Shown here: one piece after another, positions 1 to 11,850 of the stretch
Layout: every line of letters begins with the position of its first letter
Numbering within the stretch: the stretch's first letter is position 1
Position numbers and translations under genes: made by a program
The notes under the pieces: generated by a model
Database searches by the model: none
Told to the model about the DNA's origin: nothing
Seen by the model: the letters and a program-made list of their open reading frames with translations, nothing else
Source: Aeromicrobium erythreum
GTDB lineage: Bacteria; Actinomycetota; Actinomycetes; Propionibacteriales; Nocardioidaceae
Reading direction: 5' to 3'
DNA: 64,000 bases
Assembly: GCF_001509405.1 (NCBI RefSeq)
Contig: NZ_CP011502.1
Coordinates: 2,480,001 to 2,544,000 of the forward strand

Positions 1-843
1 CCGCACGGCGTCGGCGCCGAGACCGAGCTCGACGGCCCGCTGCTCGAGGTCGGCGCGCAACGGCCCGTCGCCGGTGACGGTGAGCGAGACCTGCGGCCGG
101 GTGCGACGCACCTCGGCGAGCGCCTCGAGGAGGTAGGCGACGCCCTTCTTCTCGGCCAGCCGGCCGACGAAGAGCACACGCTCGCCCGGACCGACGGACG
201 GCTCCTCGGCGTCGGGCAGGTCGACCCCCATCGGGATGATGCGGGTGCGGGGCTCGAGCGCCGCCCAGGCGTCGTCGTCGAAGAACGCGCGGAGCTTGGC
301 CATCGAGCGTCGGCTCACCGCCGTGATGCGCCGGGCGCGCACGGCGTGGGAGCGGACCACGCGGGGCCCGAGCCACGGGATCTTCCACCAGACGCTGACG
401 TCGGAGGCGTGGGTGGTGAACACGAACGGCGTGCCGGTGAGCCGCCCGACCCAGCGCGCGACCACGGCCTGCGGGGTGAACCAGTGGGCGTAGACGACGT
501 CGGGGCGCTCGCGGCGCACCAACGACCACAGGGCGAGGAACTCGCCGACGAAGAGCGTGAGGACGGTCGGCAGGAGCCAGGGCTTGGCCTGCAGCGTGGG
601 CATGATGCCCCGACCGGCCAGCTGCTCCGCACCGCGCGGCCACGCGTAGTGGAAGCGGTGCTCGTCGTAGTCGGCGTGCCGGGTGGAGCTCTGCGTGCCC
701 GACCGGCGGTCGTGCGGCGCCAGCACCGTGACCCGCAGCGACGGATCCTCCGCCCGCAGGGCGATCACCTGGTCGCGGACGAACGCGGGCACGGGGTCGG
801 CGTCGTGCGCCGGGAAGGTGGAGGCGACCACGAGGAGGTGCAC
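1..843 (-). CDS. GT4-family glycosyltransferase (3' end cut by window edge)
   Basis: This is the N-terminal 281 codons of a GT-B glycosyltransferase, probably adding a sugar to a surface polysaccharide at the cytoplasmic face of the membrane. The start VHLLVVASTFP, the acceptor-domain motif YAHWFTPQAVV and the GT4-type linker (RIIPMGVDLP, then VLFVGRLAEKKGVAYLLEAL and VTGDGPLR) are all readable. The C-terminal donor-binding EX7E segment lies outside the window. I chose the GTG at 841-843 because the Rossmann beta-strand begins directly after it, although the ribosome-binding site is weak. It is divergent from the membrane protein at 1067 and belongs to the glycopolymer locus. The donor and acceptor sugars cannot be told from sequence. 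Confidence 0.8.
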   Translation of the reverse strand, partial: MHLLVVASTFPAHDADPVPAFVRDQVIALRAEDPSLRVTVLAPHDRRSGTQSSTRHADYDEHRFHYAWPRGAEQLAGRGIMPTLQAKPWLLPTVLTLFVGEFLALWSLVRRERPDVVYAHWFTPQAVVARWVGRLTGTPFVFTTHASDVSVWWKIPWLGPRVVRSHAVRARRITAVSRRSMAKLRAFFDDDAWAALEPRTRIIPMGVDLPDAEEPSVGPGERVLFVGRLAEKKGVAYLLEALAEVRRTRPQVSLTVTGDGPLRADLEQRAVELGLGADAVR

Positions 844-1066
844 GCTGCTTCGTCCCCGTCCCCGGGCGTGCTGCGGCACGCCCGTCTCGTCTCGCTGTCA
901 CTCCCGCTGAACGGGCGGTCTGCTGGCTCTCCGACCGACGATCGGAGCCACCCCACCCTAGCAGCGCGGGCCCACGGCCCCGGGGACGCCGAAGGGCTCG
1001 CCGCGCCCCCGCAGGGCCGCCGGATAGCATCGTCGATGATCTTCACGACCTGACGAGGGAGCCGCC

Positions 1067-2893
1067 TTGCGCGAGACCACGCCGCAGCAGCAGAGCGGAC
1101 GCGGCAGCGTCGACCGCGAGCTGATCGACCCCGCCGGCGCCACGCCCGCCCACGCCCGCTTCTGGTGGGTCGTGTCGGTGGGCCTGCTCGTCGGCCTGGT
1201 CCTGCTGAACCTCTACGTGGCCCTGTCCGCCGCCGCGCCCCGCACTCCGTACGACGAGATCGGCGTGCTGCAGGCGTCGAGGCTGCTGTCCGGCGAGGGG
1301 ACGGTGACCAAGACCCTGTCGCTCGGCTACTACCCGGGCGCGGGCCTGTTCCTCGCCCCGATCTGGTGGTTCACGCAGGACGGCGCCACGGTCTACGCCG
1401 CGGCGATCCACGTCAACATCCTGGTCGGCCTGCTCACCGTCGTCCCGCTGACCTTCCTCGGCCGCCGCCTCGGCCTCACGACGCCGCAGGCGGTCGCCGC
1501 CGCCAGCGTCGTGATGCTCTTGCCCGCGCGCACCGCCGTCTCCGACTACGTCCTCGCCGAGCAGTCGCTCGCGCTGTTCGCGGCGTGGGCGATGGTCGCG
1601 GCGTACCGGCTGTGGGACCGCCCGACCGTCCCGAACGTCGGATGGTTCGTCCTCGCGACGCTGCTCGCCTACTTCACGCACGCCCGGGCCCTGGTGCTGG
1701 TGCTCGTCGCCGGCATCTGGCTGCTGCTGCTCGTGCGGCGCCGCTGGCAGACCGCGCTCGTCGGCCTGGTGCTCCTCGGCGTGGGCCAGCGCCTCGTCGC
1801 CTGGCTCGCCGGGCTCGTCGTCAGCGAGGTCACAGTCGACGGCTTCGGCCAGGGCACCTCGCTGCTCGGCAAGCTGACGTCGCTCGGTGGCATCTTCGCC
1901 CGCGTCACCCTGGTCCAGACGTGGGCGCAGCTGTGCGCGACGCTCGGCCTGGTCGTCATCGGCGGGCTCGTCCTCACGCGGCACACGTGGTCGGACCTGC
2001 GGCTGCGCCGTGCGGTCGGGCCCGACGGCTTCGTGTGGGGCCTGGGCGTGGCCGCCGCGCTGCTGTCGTTCGTGGCGTGGTCGTCGACCACGTCGCACGT
2101 CTACCCCGACGGTCCCCGCTTCGACTCCTGGACGTACACGCGCTACATCGACCCGTTCGTCACCGGCGTCGTGCTGGTGGGGCTGGCCGCCGTGATCCGC
2201 CGCCTCGACCGGCGGACCGCCGCCGTCGGCCTCGGTCTCTCGCTCGTCGTGGTGGCGGGCACCGTCGCGTGGGCGATCCGCATCGTCCCGACGTGGGGCT
2301 CGAACTACGGCCCGGCGAACAACGCCGGCATCTACCCGCTCCTGCGGTTCCGCGACCTCGAGCCGTTCCGGCTGCCGCTCTTCCCGACGTTCACGAACGA
2401 CAACCAGATCTGGGCCTGGGGCTCGCTGCTGGTCGTGGTCTCGCTCGTCGTGATCCTGCTGCTGGCGTCGCGACCCCGCGTGCTCTTCGTCGTCCTCGCC
2501 GTCGGCGCCGTGGCGCTGTCCTGGTACGGCAACCCCTACCAGACGCGTGACGCGCCCTACCGGATCGAGCAGGCCCTGGAGAAGATCGACACCGTCGACG
2601 GTGGCGACACGCCCGTCTCGATGCTGATCGACTGCCCGGTCTCGAGCCAGCGCAACGTCGCCACCAACTGGGTCGGGTTCTGGTTCGCCGACCGCGACGT
2701 CGACCTGGTCGACGCGACCGACGAGCTCACCGGCGACGAGCCGGCCGTCGTGGCGTGCAACGGCTGGACGAACCCCACCGACGCACCGCGCATCGCCGGC
2801 TCGGACAACTACGGCTACTCGCTGTACGTCCTCGACCCGACGGTCGCGGAGCGCCTGCGCGAGCGCGGGGTCGAGCTGACCTCCCAGCCCTAA
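1067..2893 (+). CDS. polytopic membrane protein, GT39/GT-C-like glycosyltransferase candidate
   Basis: This 608-residue integral membrane protein has about 11-13 hydrophobic segments. A cytosolic N-terminus is followed by TM1 (about residues 32-52) and then an extracytoplasmic loop containing TPYDEIGVLQASRLL. An acidic Asp-Glu pair right after TM1 is typical of GT-C enzymes, which use polyprenyl-phosphate sugars. The C-terminal ~100 residues are soluble and extracytoplasmic. The start is TTG at 1067, supported by a GAGGGAG ribosome-binding site; no ATG or GTG fits better. It sits among glf, GT2 and an ABC polysaccharide exporter, which supports a surface-glycan role. The family assignment is inferred from topology and the DE motif only. 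Confidence 0.6.
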   Translation: MRETTPQQQSGRGSVDRELIDPAGATPAHARFWWVVSVGLLVGLVLLNLYVALSAAAPRTPYDEIGVLQASRLLSGEGTVTKTLSLGYYPGAGLFLAPIWWFTQDGATVYAAAIHVNILVGLLTVVPLTFLGRRLGLTTPQAVAAASVVMLLPARTAVSDYVLAEQSLALFAAWAMVAAYRLWDRPTVPNVGWFVLATLLAYFTHARALVLVLVAGIWLLLLVRRRWQTALVGLVLLGVGQRLVAWLAGLVVSEVTVDGFGQGTSLLGKLTSLGGIFARVTLVQTWAQLCATLGLVVIGGLVLTRHTWSDLRLRRAVGPDGFVWGLGVAAALLSFVAWSSTTSHVYPDGPRFDSWTYTRYIDPFVTGVVLVGLAAVIRRLDRRTAAVGLGLSLVVVAGTVAWAIRIVPTWGSNYGPANNAGIYPLLRFRDLEPFRLPLFPTFTNDNQIWAWGSLLVVVSLVVILLLASRPRVLFVVLAVGAVALSWYGNPYQTRDAPYRIEQALEKIDTVDGGDTPVSMLIDCPVSSQRNVATNWVGFWFADRDVDLVDATDELTGDEPAVVACNGWTNPTDAPRIAGSDNYGYSLYVLDPTVAERLRERGVELTSQP

Positions 2894-2912
2894 CCTCCGG
2901 CCGAGGCACAGC

Positions 2913-2960
2913 ACGACGACGCCCTCGCCGCGACCGTGGTCGCGACGAGGGCGTCGTCGT
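2913..2960. terminator. bidirectional hairpin terminator
   Basis: The arms at 2913-2935 and 2938-2960 are complementary over 23 positions with one mismatch. They lie between the convergent ends of the membrane protein (2893) and glf (2978), so the hairpin can serve both genes. Confidence 0.7.
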
Positions 2961-2977
2961 CGGTGCTGCTCGCGGCC

Positions 2978-4294
<1,317 letters not shown>

Positions 4295-4296
4295 TC

Positions 4297-5304
4297 ATGC
4301 GACTGTTCGTGCAGGTCCCCTGCCTCAACGAGGAGGCGACCCTCCCCCTCGTCCTCTCGTCGATCCCGCAGCAGATCGACGGCATCGACGAGATCTTCGT
4401 CCTCGTCATCGACGACGGCTCCAGCGACCGCACGGTCGAGGTCGCCCGCGAGCACGGTGTCCAGCACTTCGTGTTCCACACCCGCAACATGGGGCTGGCC
4501 CGCTCCTTCCGCGACGGCGTCGACTACGCACTGCAGCACGGCGCCGACATCGTCGTGAACACCGACGGCGACAACCAGTACCCGCAGCAGAGCATCGCCG
4601 AGCTGGTGCAGCCGCTGCTGCGCGGCGAGGCCGACATCGCGATCGGCGACCGCCAGACCAAGACCATCGAGCACTTCTCGCCGTTCAAGAAGGTCATGCA
4701 GTCCTTCGGCAGCAAGGTGGTCAACTACGCGGCCGAGACCGACCTGCCCGACGCCGCCAGCGGCTTCCGCGCCTACTCGCGCGAGTCGCTGATCCGGCTC
4801 AACGTCGTCACGCAGTTCAGCTACTGCATGGAGACGATCATCCAGGCCGGCAACAAGCGGCTGCGCATCGCGAGCGTGCCGATCCGGACGAACCCGAAGA
4901 CCCGCGAGTCGCGGCTGTTCTCCAACATCTTCCAGCACATGGCCCGCTCCGGTCAGGCCATCATCCGCAGCTACATCATGTTCAAGCCGTACGCGGTGTT
5001 CACGACGCTCGCGCTCGTGTTCTCCCTCGCCGCGGCGATCCCGTTCGTGCGGTTCCTGGTCCTGTACCTCCAGGGTGCGGGCTCCGGCAACATCCAGTCG
5101 CTGGTGTTCGGCGTCGGCATGCTCGTCGCCGCCCTGCTGTGCGTGGCACTGCTGGTCATCTCCGACATGCTGCGGACGAACCGGGTGCTGCTCGAGGACG
5201 CCATGGAGCGCATCAAGCTGGTGCAGTACGCCGACGAGCGGCTGCTCGACCCGCACCGTCCCGACGAGGTGCACGTCAGCCCGCGCGGGCTGCACCACGA
5301 CTGA
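4297..5304 (+). CDS. membrane-anchored GT2 glycosyltransferase (polyprenyl-phosphate sugar synthase type)
   Basis: This 335-residue GT-A enzyme carries the nucleotide-binding pair VIDDGSSDRT (near residue 47) and NTDGDNQY (near residue 95), the metal-binding DXD-like element. The C-terminal part has two transmembrane helices (about 230-258 and 267-290). This matches the DPM1/GtrB-like class that moves a sugar from a nucleotide donor to polyprenyl phosphate. The start ATG has a good GGAAGGAAC ribosome-binding site. It is divergent from glf and could supply lipid-linked donors for the GT-C-like protein at 1067. The sugar transferred is not known. Confidence 0.82.
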   Translation: MRLFVQVPCLNEEATLPLVLSSIPQQIDGIDEIFVLVIDDGSSDRTVEVAREHGVQHFVFHTRNMGLARSFRDGVDYALQHGADIVVNTDGDNQYPQQSIAELVQPLLRGEADIAIGDRQTKTIEHFSPFKKVMQSFGSKVVNYAAETDLPDAASGFRAYSRESLIRLNVVTQFSYCMETIIQAGNKRLRIASVPIRTNPKTRESRLFSNIFQHMARSGQAIIRSYIMFKPYAVFTTLALVFSLAAAIPFVRFLVLYLQGAGSGNIQSLVFGVGMLVAALLCVALLVISDMLRTNRVLLEDAMERIKLVQYADERLLDPHRPDEVHVSPRGLHHD

Positions 5305-5309
5305 GCGCC

Positions 5310-5328
5310 GCTCGGGCCACGCCCGAGC
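5310..5328. terminator. short perfect hairpin between convergent genes
   Basis: GCTCGGGC (5310-5317) and GCCCGAGC (5321-5328) form an 8-bp stem with a 3-nt loop, just after the GT2 stop and facing the ABC ATPase end. No U-tract follows. Confidence 0.5.
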
Positions 5329-5349
5329 ACCGGCCCGCCCAGCGGCAGG

Positions 5350-8120
<2,771 letters not shown>

Positions 8121-8152
8121 CCCGGGCCGGCAGCCTGCCCCGGGACCGACGG

Positions 8153-9499
8153 TCAGGACGTGGGCGTGCGCACGTCCTCGGCCTGCGGCGCGGTGGCGCT
8201 GTTCTCGGCGGCGAACGTCTGCGCCGCTCCCCCGCGCACGTCGGGGCGCACGAGGCGCAGGAGCCGGCCGCGACGCTGCGTGAGCCACAGCGCGGCGCCG
8301 GCGACCCGGTGCTCGACGGTCGCGAGCAGCGTGGTGCGCTCGGTGCCGTCCGTGAACGCGAAGTGCCGGTAGAGGATCCGCCGGAACCCGTCGCGCCACG
8401 ACCCGGGCAGCTCGGGGTAGGCCGGCAGCCCGTCGGACCGTCGCTGCTCGACGAGCCCGCGGACCCGCTCGACCCAGGTGTCCTCGGACGGGTCGTGGAA
8501 GTAGTTGTCGACGCACCAGGCCGGGTCGGCGTGGGCGAAGCGCCCCGCCACCACGTCGTCGAGCGAGCCCAGCAGCCCGCTGCCCTGCAGGGCCAGGTTG
8601 ATCTGCTCGACCCCGACGCCGAAGTCGTCGAGGGCCACGGCGGGCACCCCGCACGCGACGGCCTCGAGCAGCGCGGTGGAGCTGACGGTGACGAACGCCC
8701 CGGCGCGCTCCAGGTGCTCGTGCATGGGACCCGTGCGGACGACGAGGTTCGCCGGTCGGTCGTCGAGCGACTCGACGAGGTCCTCCAACGGCACCTGCTC
8801 GTGGTGGGTCTGCGCCTCGCCGCGGCGGGCCCGCACCTTGACCACGACCTCGCGGTCGGGGTGGGCGCGGGCGGCGTCGGCGAGCCGGGAGACGAGGTGC
8901 GTGCGCTCCGCGGCCGAGGCGGGCACGAGAGCCTGCGCGGCGAAGACCACCGGCCCGTCGGCGCGCGGCGGCACGGGCTCGTCCAACGTCGAGCGCCCCA
9001 GGTAGGGCAGGTGGCCGAGCTCGAAGCGGTCGGGCAGCTCGAGGCGCCGGCTCGCGTGGCGGAACTCGCGCAGCTCACGGCGGCTGTGCACGACGAACAC
9101 GTCGGCGGCCCGCCGGAAGCCGAGCCCGTAGGGCAGCACGGGCACGCCGACGCCCGGCAGCCCGGTGACGATCACCGGGCGGCCGGGCACGTTGTCGACG
9201 ACCGACGTGGCCGCCTGCACGGTCCAGCCACGCGCCGACAGCACGAGCACGTCAGGGCGCTCGGACTGCAGACGTCGCCGTAGGTCGGCGAGTCCGACCA
9301 CGTCGGGCCTGCTGCCGGCGGCAGCGGTCCCGGCCAGCGCGTCGGCCAGCTGCGAGGCGCTCGGCGCCGCCGTGCTGCGGGCGACCACCAGGTCCACGCG
9401 CCAGTCGTCCGGGAACCGGTCCCCCAGCGCCGCACCCCACTTGACGTAGGAGTCGGTGTCGCAGAGGACCAGCACCCGGACGACGTCGGCCTGGCTCAC
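8153..9499 (-). CDS. putative glycosyltransferase of the nonulosonate cluster (DUF6716-like), copy A
   Basis: This 448-residue protein begins VLVLCDTDSYVKWGAALGDRFP and contains TVSSTALLEAVACGVPAVALDDFGV, a GT-B-like nucleotide-sugar pocket in the C-terminal half. It is a clear paralogue of the protein at 11851-13131: both share DxxxKWxAAL near the start, an HSRRELxxF/NARHELEHF element, and the TVSSTAxLEAV motif. From memory such proteins are called DUF6716 putative glycosyltransferases and occur next to neuA/neuB in actinobacteria. The GTG start overlaps the neuB stop by 4 bp, so it is the third gene of a neuA-neuB-GT operon. A role in transferring the nonulosonic acid is inferred. Confidence 0.65.
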   Translation of the reverse strand: MSQADVVRVLVLCDTDSYVKWGAALGDRFPDDWRVDLVVARSTAAPSASQLADALAGTAAAGSRPDVVGLADLRRRLQSERPDVLVLSARGWTVQAATSVVDNVPGRPVIVTGLPGVGVPVLPYGLGFRRAADVFVVHSRRELREFRHASRRLELPDRFELGHLPYLGRSTLDEPVPPRADGPVVFAAQALVPASAAERTHLVSRLADAARAHPDREVVVKVRARRGEAQTHHEQVPLEDLVESLDDRPANLVVRTGPMHEHLERAGAFVTVSSTALLEAVACGVPAVALDDFGVGVEQINLALQGSGLLGSLDDVVAGRFAHADPAWCVDNYFHDPSEDTWVERVRGLVEQRRSDGLPAYPELPGSWRDGFRRILYRHFAFTDGTERTTLLATVEHRVAGAALWLTQRRGRLLRLVRPDVRGGAAQTFAAENSATAPQAEDVRTPTS

Positions 9500-10389
9500 G
9501 AGGCGGCGATGACCGCGTCCGTGTGGCGCCGCAGGCGGGCCATCGGCTTGTGCTCGCCCGGCATGACGCGCTTGACGCCGTCGCCGAGCGCGAGCTCGAC
9601 GGTGCGGATGTCGCGGACGAGGTCGACGAACGGCTGCGGCTCCAGGCTGGCCGCCTGGTCCGAGCCCCACATCGCGTTGTCGAGCGTGATGTGCCGCTCG
9701 ACCGCGACCGCGCCGAGGGCGACGGCCGCGACGGAGATCTCGAGGCCGGTCTCGTGGCCGGAGTACCCGACCGGGACGCCGTAGCGCTCCTGCAGCGTGT
9801 GGATGGTCCGCAGGTTGGCCTCCTCGGCCGGCAGCGGGTACGTCGACGTCGCGTGCAGGATGACGAGCTGGTCGGTGTCGAGCACCTCGACCGCACGGTC
9901 GATCTGCTCGAGCGTGCTCATGCCGGTCGACAGGATGATCGGCTTGCCCGTCTCGTGCAGGGCGGCCAGCATCTCCAGGTCGGTCACCGACGCCGAGGCC
10001 ACCTTGTGGCACGAGACGCCGAGCTCCTCCAGGAACTCCACGGCGGGCACGTCCCACGGCGACGCGAACCAGTCGACGCCGCGGTCGGCGGCGTGCGCCG
10101 CGATCTGCGCGTACTGCTCGGCCTCGAACTCCACGCGGTAGCGGTAGTCGAGGTAGGTCATCTCGCCCCACGGCGTCTGCCGCACGACGTGACGCATGTC
10201 CTCGGGCGTGGAGATGTGCGGGGTCCGCTTCTGGAACTTGACGGCCTGCGCTCCCGCGCGGGCGGCGACGTCGATGAGCTCCTTCGCCACCTCGACGTCA
10301 CCGTTGTGGTTGATGCCGATCTCGCCGATGACGTACGTGGGACGCCTCCGTCCGACGATCGCGTCGCCGATCTTCACCCATTCAGCCAT
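9496..10389 (-). CDS. neuB: N-acetylneuraminate/nonulosonate synthase, short form without SAF domain
   Basis: This TIM-barrel synthase condenses phosphoenolpyruvate with a hexose (ManNAc, its phosphate or a related sugar) to form a nine-carbon nonulosonic acid. The opening YVIGEIGINHNGDVEVAKELI, then AVKFQKR, ASPWD, KVASASVTDLEML, LSTGMSTLEQI and GYSGHETGLEISVAAVALGA are classical NeuB motifs. The protein has only 297 residues and stops right after KPMARLRRHTDAVIAAS, so the usual C-terminal antifreeze-like (SAF) domain is absent. The ATG at 10387-10389 overlaps the end of neuA by 8 bp. With no NeuC epimerase visible, Kdn or another nonulosonate is as likely as Neu5Ac. Confidence 0.9.
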   Translation of the reverse strand: MAEWVKIGDAIVGRRRPTYVIGEIGINHNGDVEVAKELIDVAARAGAQAVKFQKRTPHISTPEDMRHVVRQTPWGEMTYLDYRYRVEFEAEQYAQIAAHAADRGVDWFASPWDVPAVEFLEELGVSCHKVASASVTDLEMLAALHETGKPIILSTGMSTLEQIDRAVEVLDTDQLVILHATSTYPLPAEEANLRTIHTLQERYGVPVGYSGHETGLEISVAAVALGAVAVERHITLDNAMWGSDQAASLEPQPFVDLVRDIRTVELALGDGVKRVMPGEHKPMARLRRHTDAVIAAS

Positions 10390-11641
10390 GATCCGGTCCC
10401 TCCTGTGTCGTGTCCGTGACGGACGAGTCCTTCGCCGCGAGCACGCGGTCCGCGAGCTCGCGCACCGCGCCCTGCCCCCCGGGTCGACGCAGCACGTGGC
10501 GTGCGGCGACCCGGCAGGCCGGGTGGGCATCGGCCGGTGCGACCGGCCAGCCCACGGCAGCCAGGACCTCGACGTCGGTGACGTCGTGGCCCAGGTAGGC
10601 GATGTCCTGCAGCGCGACGTCGTGCTCGCGCGCCCACGTGCGCAGGGCCGTGAGCTTGTCGGGGGTGCCCTCGAGGTGCACGGCACCGAGGGCCTGGGCG
10701 CGGCGTGCCGCGACCGCGTCGGGTCCGTCGGTCAGCACCACGACGGGTCGGTCCGAGCGCAGCAGCCGCTCGACGCCCTCGCCGTCGGCGCGGTGCACGA
10801 GGGCCGTCTCGCGACCGTGGGCGTCGAGCGCCACCCGGCCGTCGGTGTGCACGCCGTCGAAGGCCGTGACGACGACGTGTGCCGCGACGGGCGACGCCGA
10901 CGGGTCCGAGCCGACCGCGCGTCGGTGCTGCAGCAGCTCCTCGGCGAGGCGCAGGTCCTGCTCGGTGTCGATCTCGAGCGCGTCGGCCTGGTCGACCTCG
11001 ACCATCGCGACCCGGCCGAAGAAGCGGTGGCCGTGCCGGCGGAAGCCCTCGGTCCGCATGACGTAGAAGGCGCCGGTCTCCTGGAACTGCGGCTCCATGT
11101 CCTGGCGGCGCTGCCGACGGTGCATGTCGTGGTTGACGCCCTCGGGGCCGTGCTCGCCGTGGCGCCACAGGTGCGCGTGGGTGCGGACCACGCTGAACGC
11201 GACGTCGTGGTCGCCGTCGCGGACCAGGGCCACGGCCTCCGCCACGCGCGCCGGGTCGACGAAGGGGCTCGTGGCCTGGGCGAACACGACGACGTCGGGC
11301 AGCCGGCCGATCGACTCGAGGTGGTCGAGCGCGTGGGCCACCGCCGACTCCGAGCTCGCCGTGTCGCCGGCGATCTGCTGGGGGCGGTCGACCGTGCGGG
11401 CACCCGCCGAGCGCGACGCGTAGGCGATCTCGGCGTCGTCGGTCGTGACGACCACGTGGTCGATGCCGTCGACCGCGCGCAGGGTGCGGACGGCCCGCAC
11501 GACGAGCGGCTCGCCGCCGACCGGGCGCAGGTTCTTGCGCGGGACGCCCCGGGACCCACCACGTGCCGGGACGATGGCGCACACGCTGGCGTCGCCCGGG
11601 TCCGCACGACGGCGCACGGGCAGGGGGTGGTGGAGGGTCAT
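10382..11641 (-). CDS. neuA: acylneuraminate cytidylyltransferase fused to a HAD domain lacking its nucleophile
   Basis: The N-terminal half (about residues 20-245) activates the nonulosonic acid with CTP. It shows AIVPARGGSRGVPRKNL, the CMP-sugar synthetase signature, then FAQATSPF and FQETGAFYVMR. The C-terminal half (about 262-405) is a KdsC-like HAD phosphatase domain. In the HAD motif I, where DxDGVxTDG is expected, the sequence reads AFDGVHTDG, so the nucleophilic Asp is Ala; motif IV is GHDVTDV. The domain is probably structural or regulatory, not a phosphatase. The ATG at 11639-11641 is chosen because a TAACGT -10 lies 8 nt upstream. It is the first gene of the neuA-neuB-GT operon. 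Confidence 0.88.
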   Translation of the reverse strand: MTLHHPLPVRRRADPGDASVCAIVPARGGSRGVPRKNLRPVGGEPLVVRAVRTLRAVDGIDHVVVTTDDAEIAYASRSAGARTVDRPQQIAGDTASSESAVAHALDHLESIGRLPDVVVFAQATSPFVDPARVAEAVALVRDGDHDVAFSVVRTHAHLWRHGEHGPEGVNHDMHRRQRRQDMEPQFQETGAFYVMRTEGFRRHGHRFFGRVAMVEVDQADALEIDTEQDLRLAEELLQHRRAVGSDPSASPVAAHVVVTAFDGVHTDGRVALDAHGRETALVHRADGEGVERLLRSDRPVVVLTDGPDAVAARRAQALGAVHLEGTPDKLTALRTWAREHDVALQDIAYLGHDVTDVEVLAAVGWPVAPADAHPACRVAARHVLRRPGGQGAVRELADRVLAAKDSSVTDTTQEGPDHG

Positions 11642-11838
11642 AGGACGAGACGTTAGGGAGCCGGCCCGACGCGCAGGTGAACGAACAGGGCAGGTTCGGC
11701 GAACGTCGCGTGGCGTCCCGACCCCGTCAAGAGGGTTGTGGGACGAGGCGGTGGACATCCGGTGAAGCACCGACGAACCCCCGGACAACAGTGCCCGCAG
11801 GCGGCCGCTCGGCCTCGGAGCAGCGCCGTCGCCGGGGC

Positions 11839-11844
11839 TAGCGT
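11839..11844 (+). promoter_or_regulatory. -10 box for a leaderless transcript
   Basis: TAGCGT is followed by exactly 6 nt and the GTG start at 11851, with no ribosome-binding site. The divergent neuA -10 (TAACGT, 11650-11655 on the minus strand) faces away in the same 209-bp gap; I see nothing else in that gap. Confidence 0.55.
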
Positions 11845-11850
11845 GCCTAC

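Noticed and set aside
1043..2914. Long minus-strand frame opposite the membrane protein
   Set aside because: The translation is Arg/Asp/Glu/Gly-rich and lacks domain features; the plus strand encodes a coherent polytopic membrane protein.
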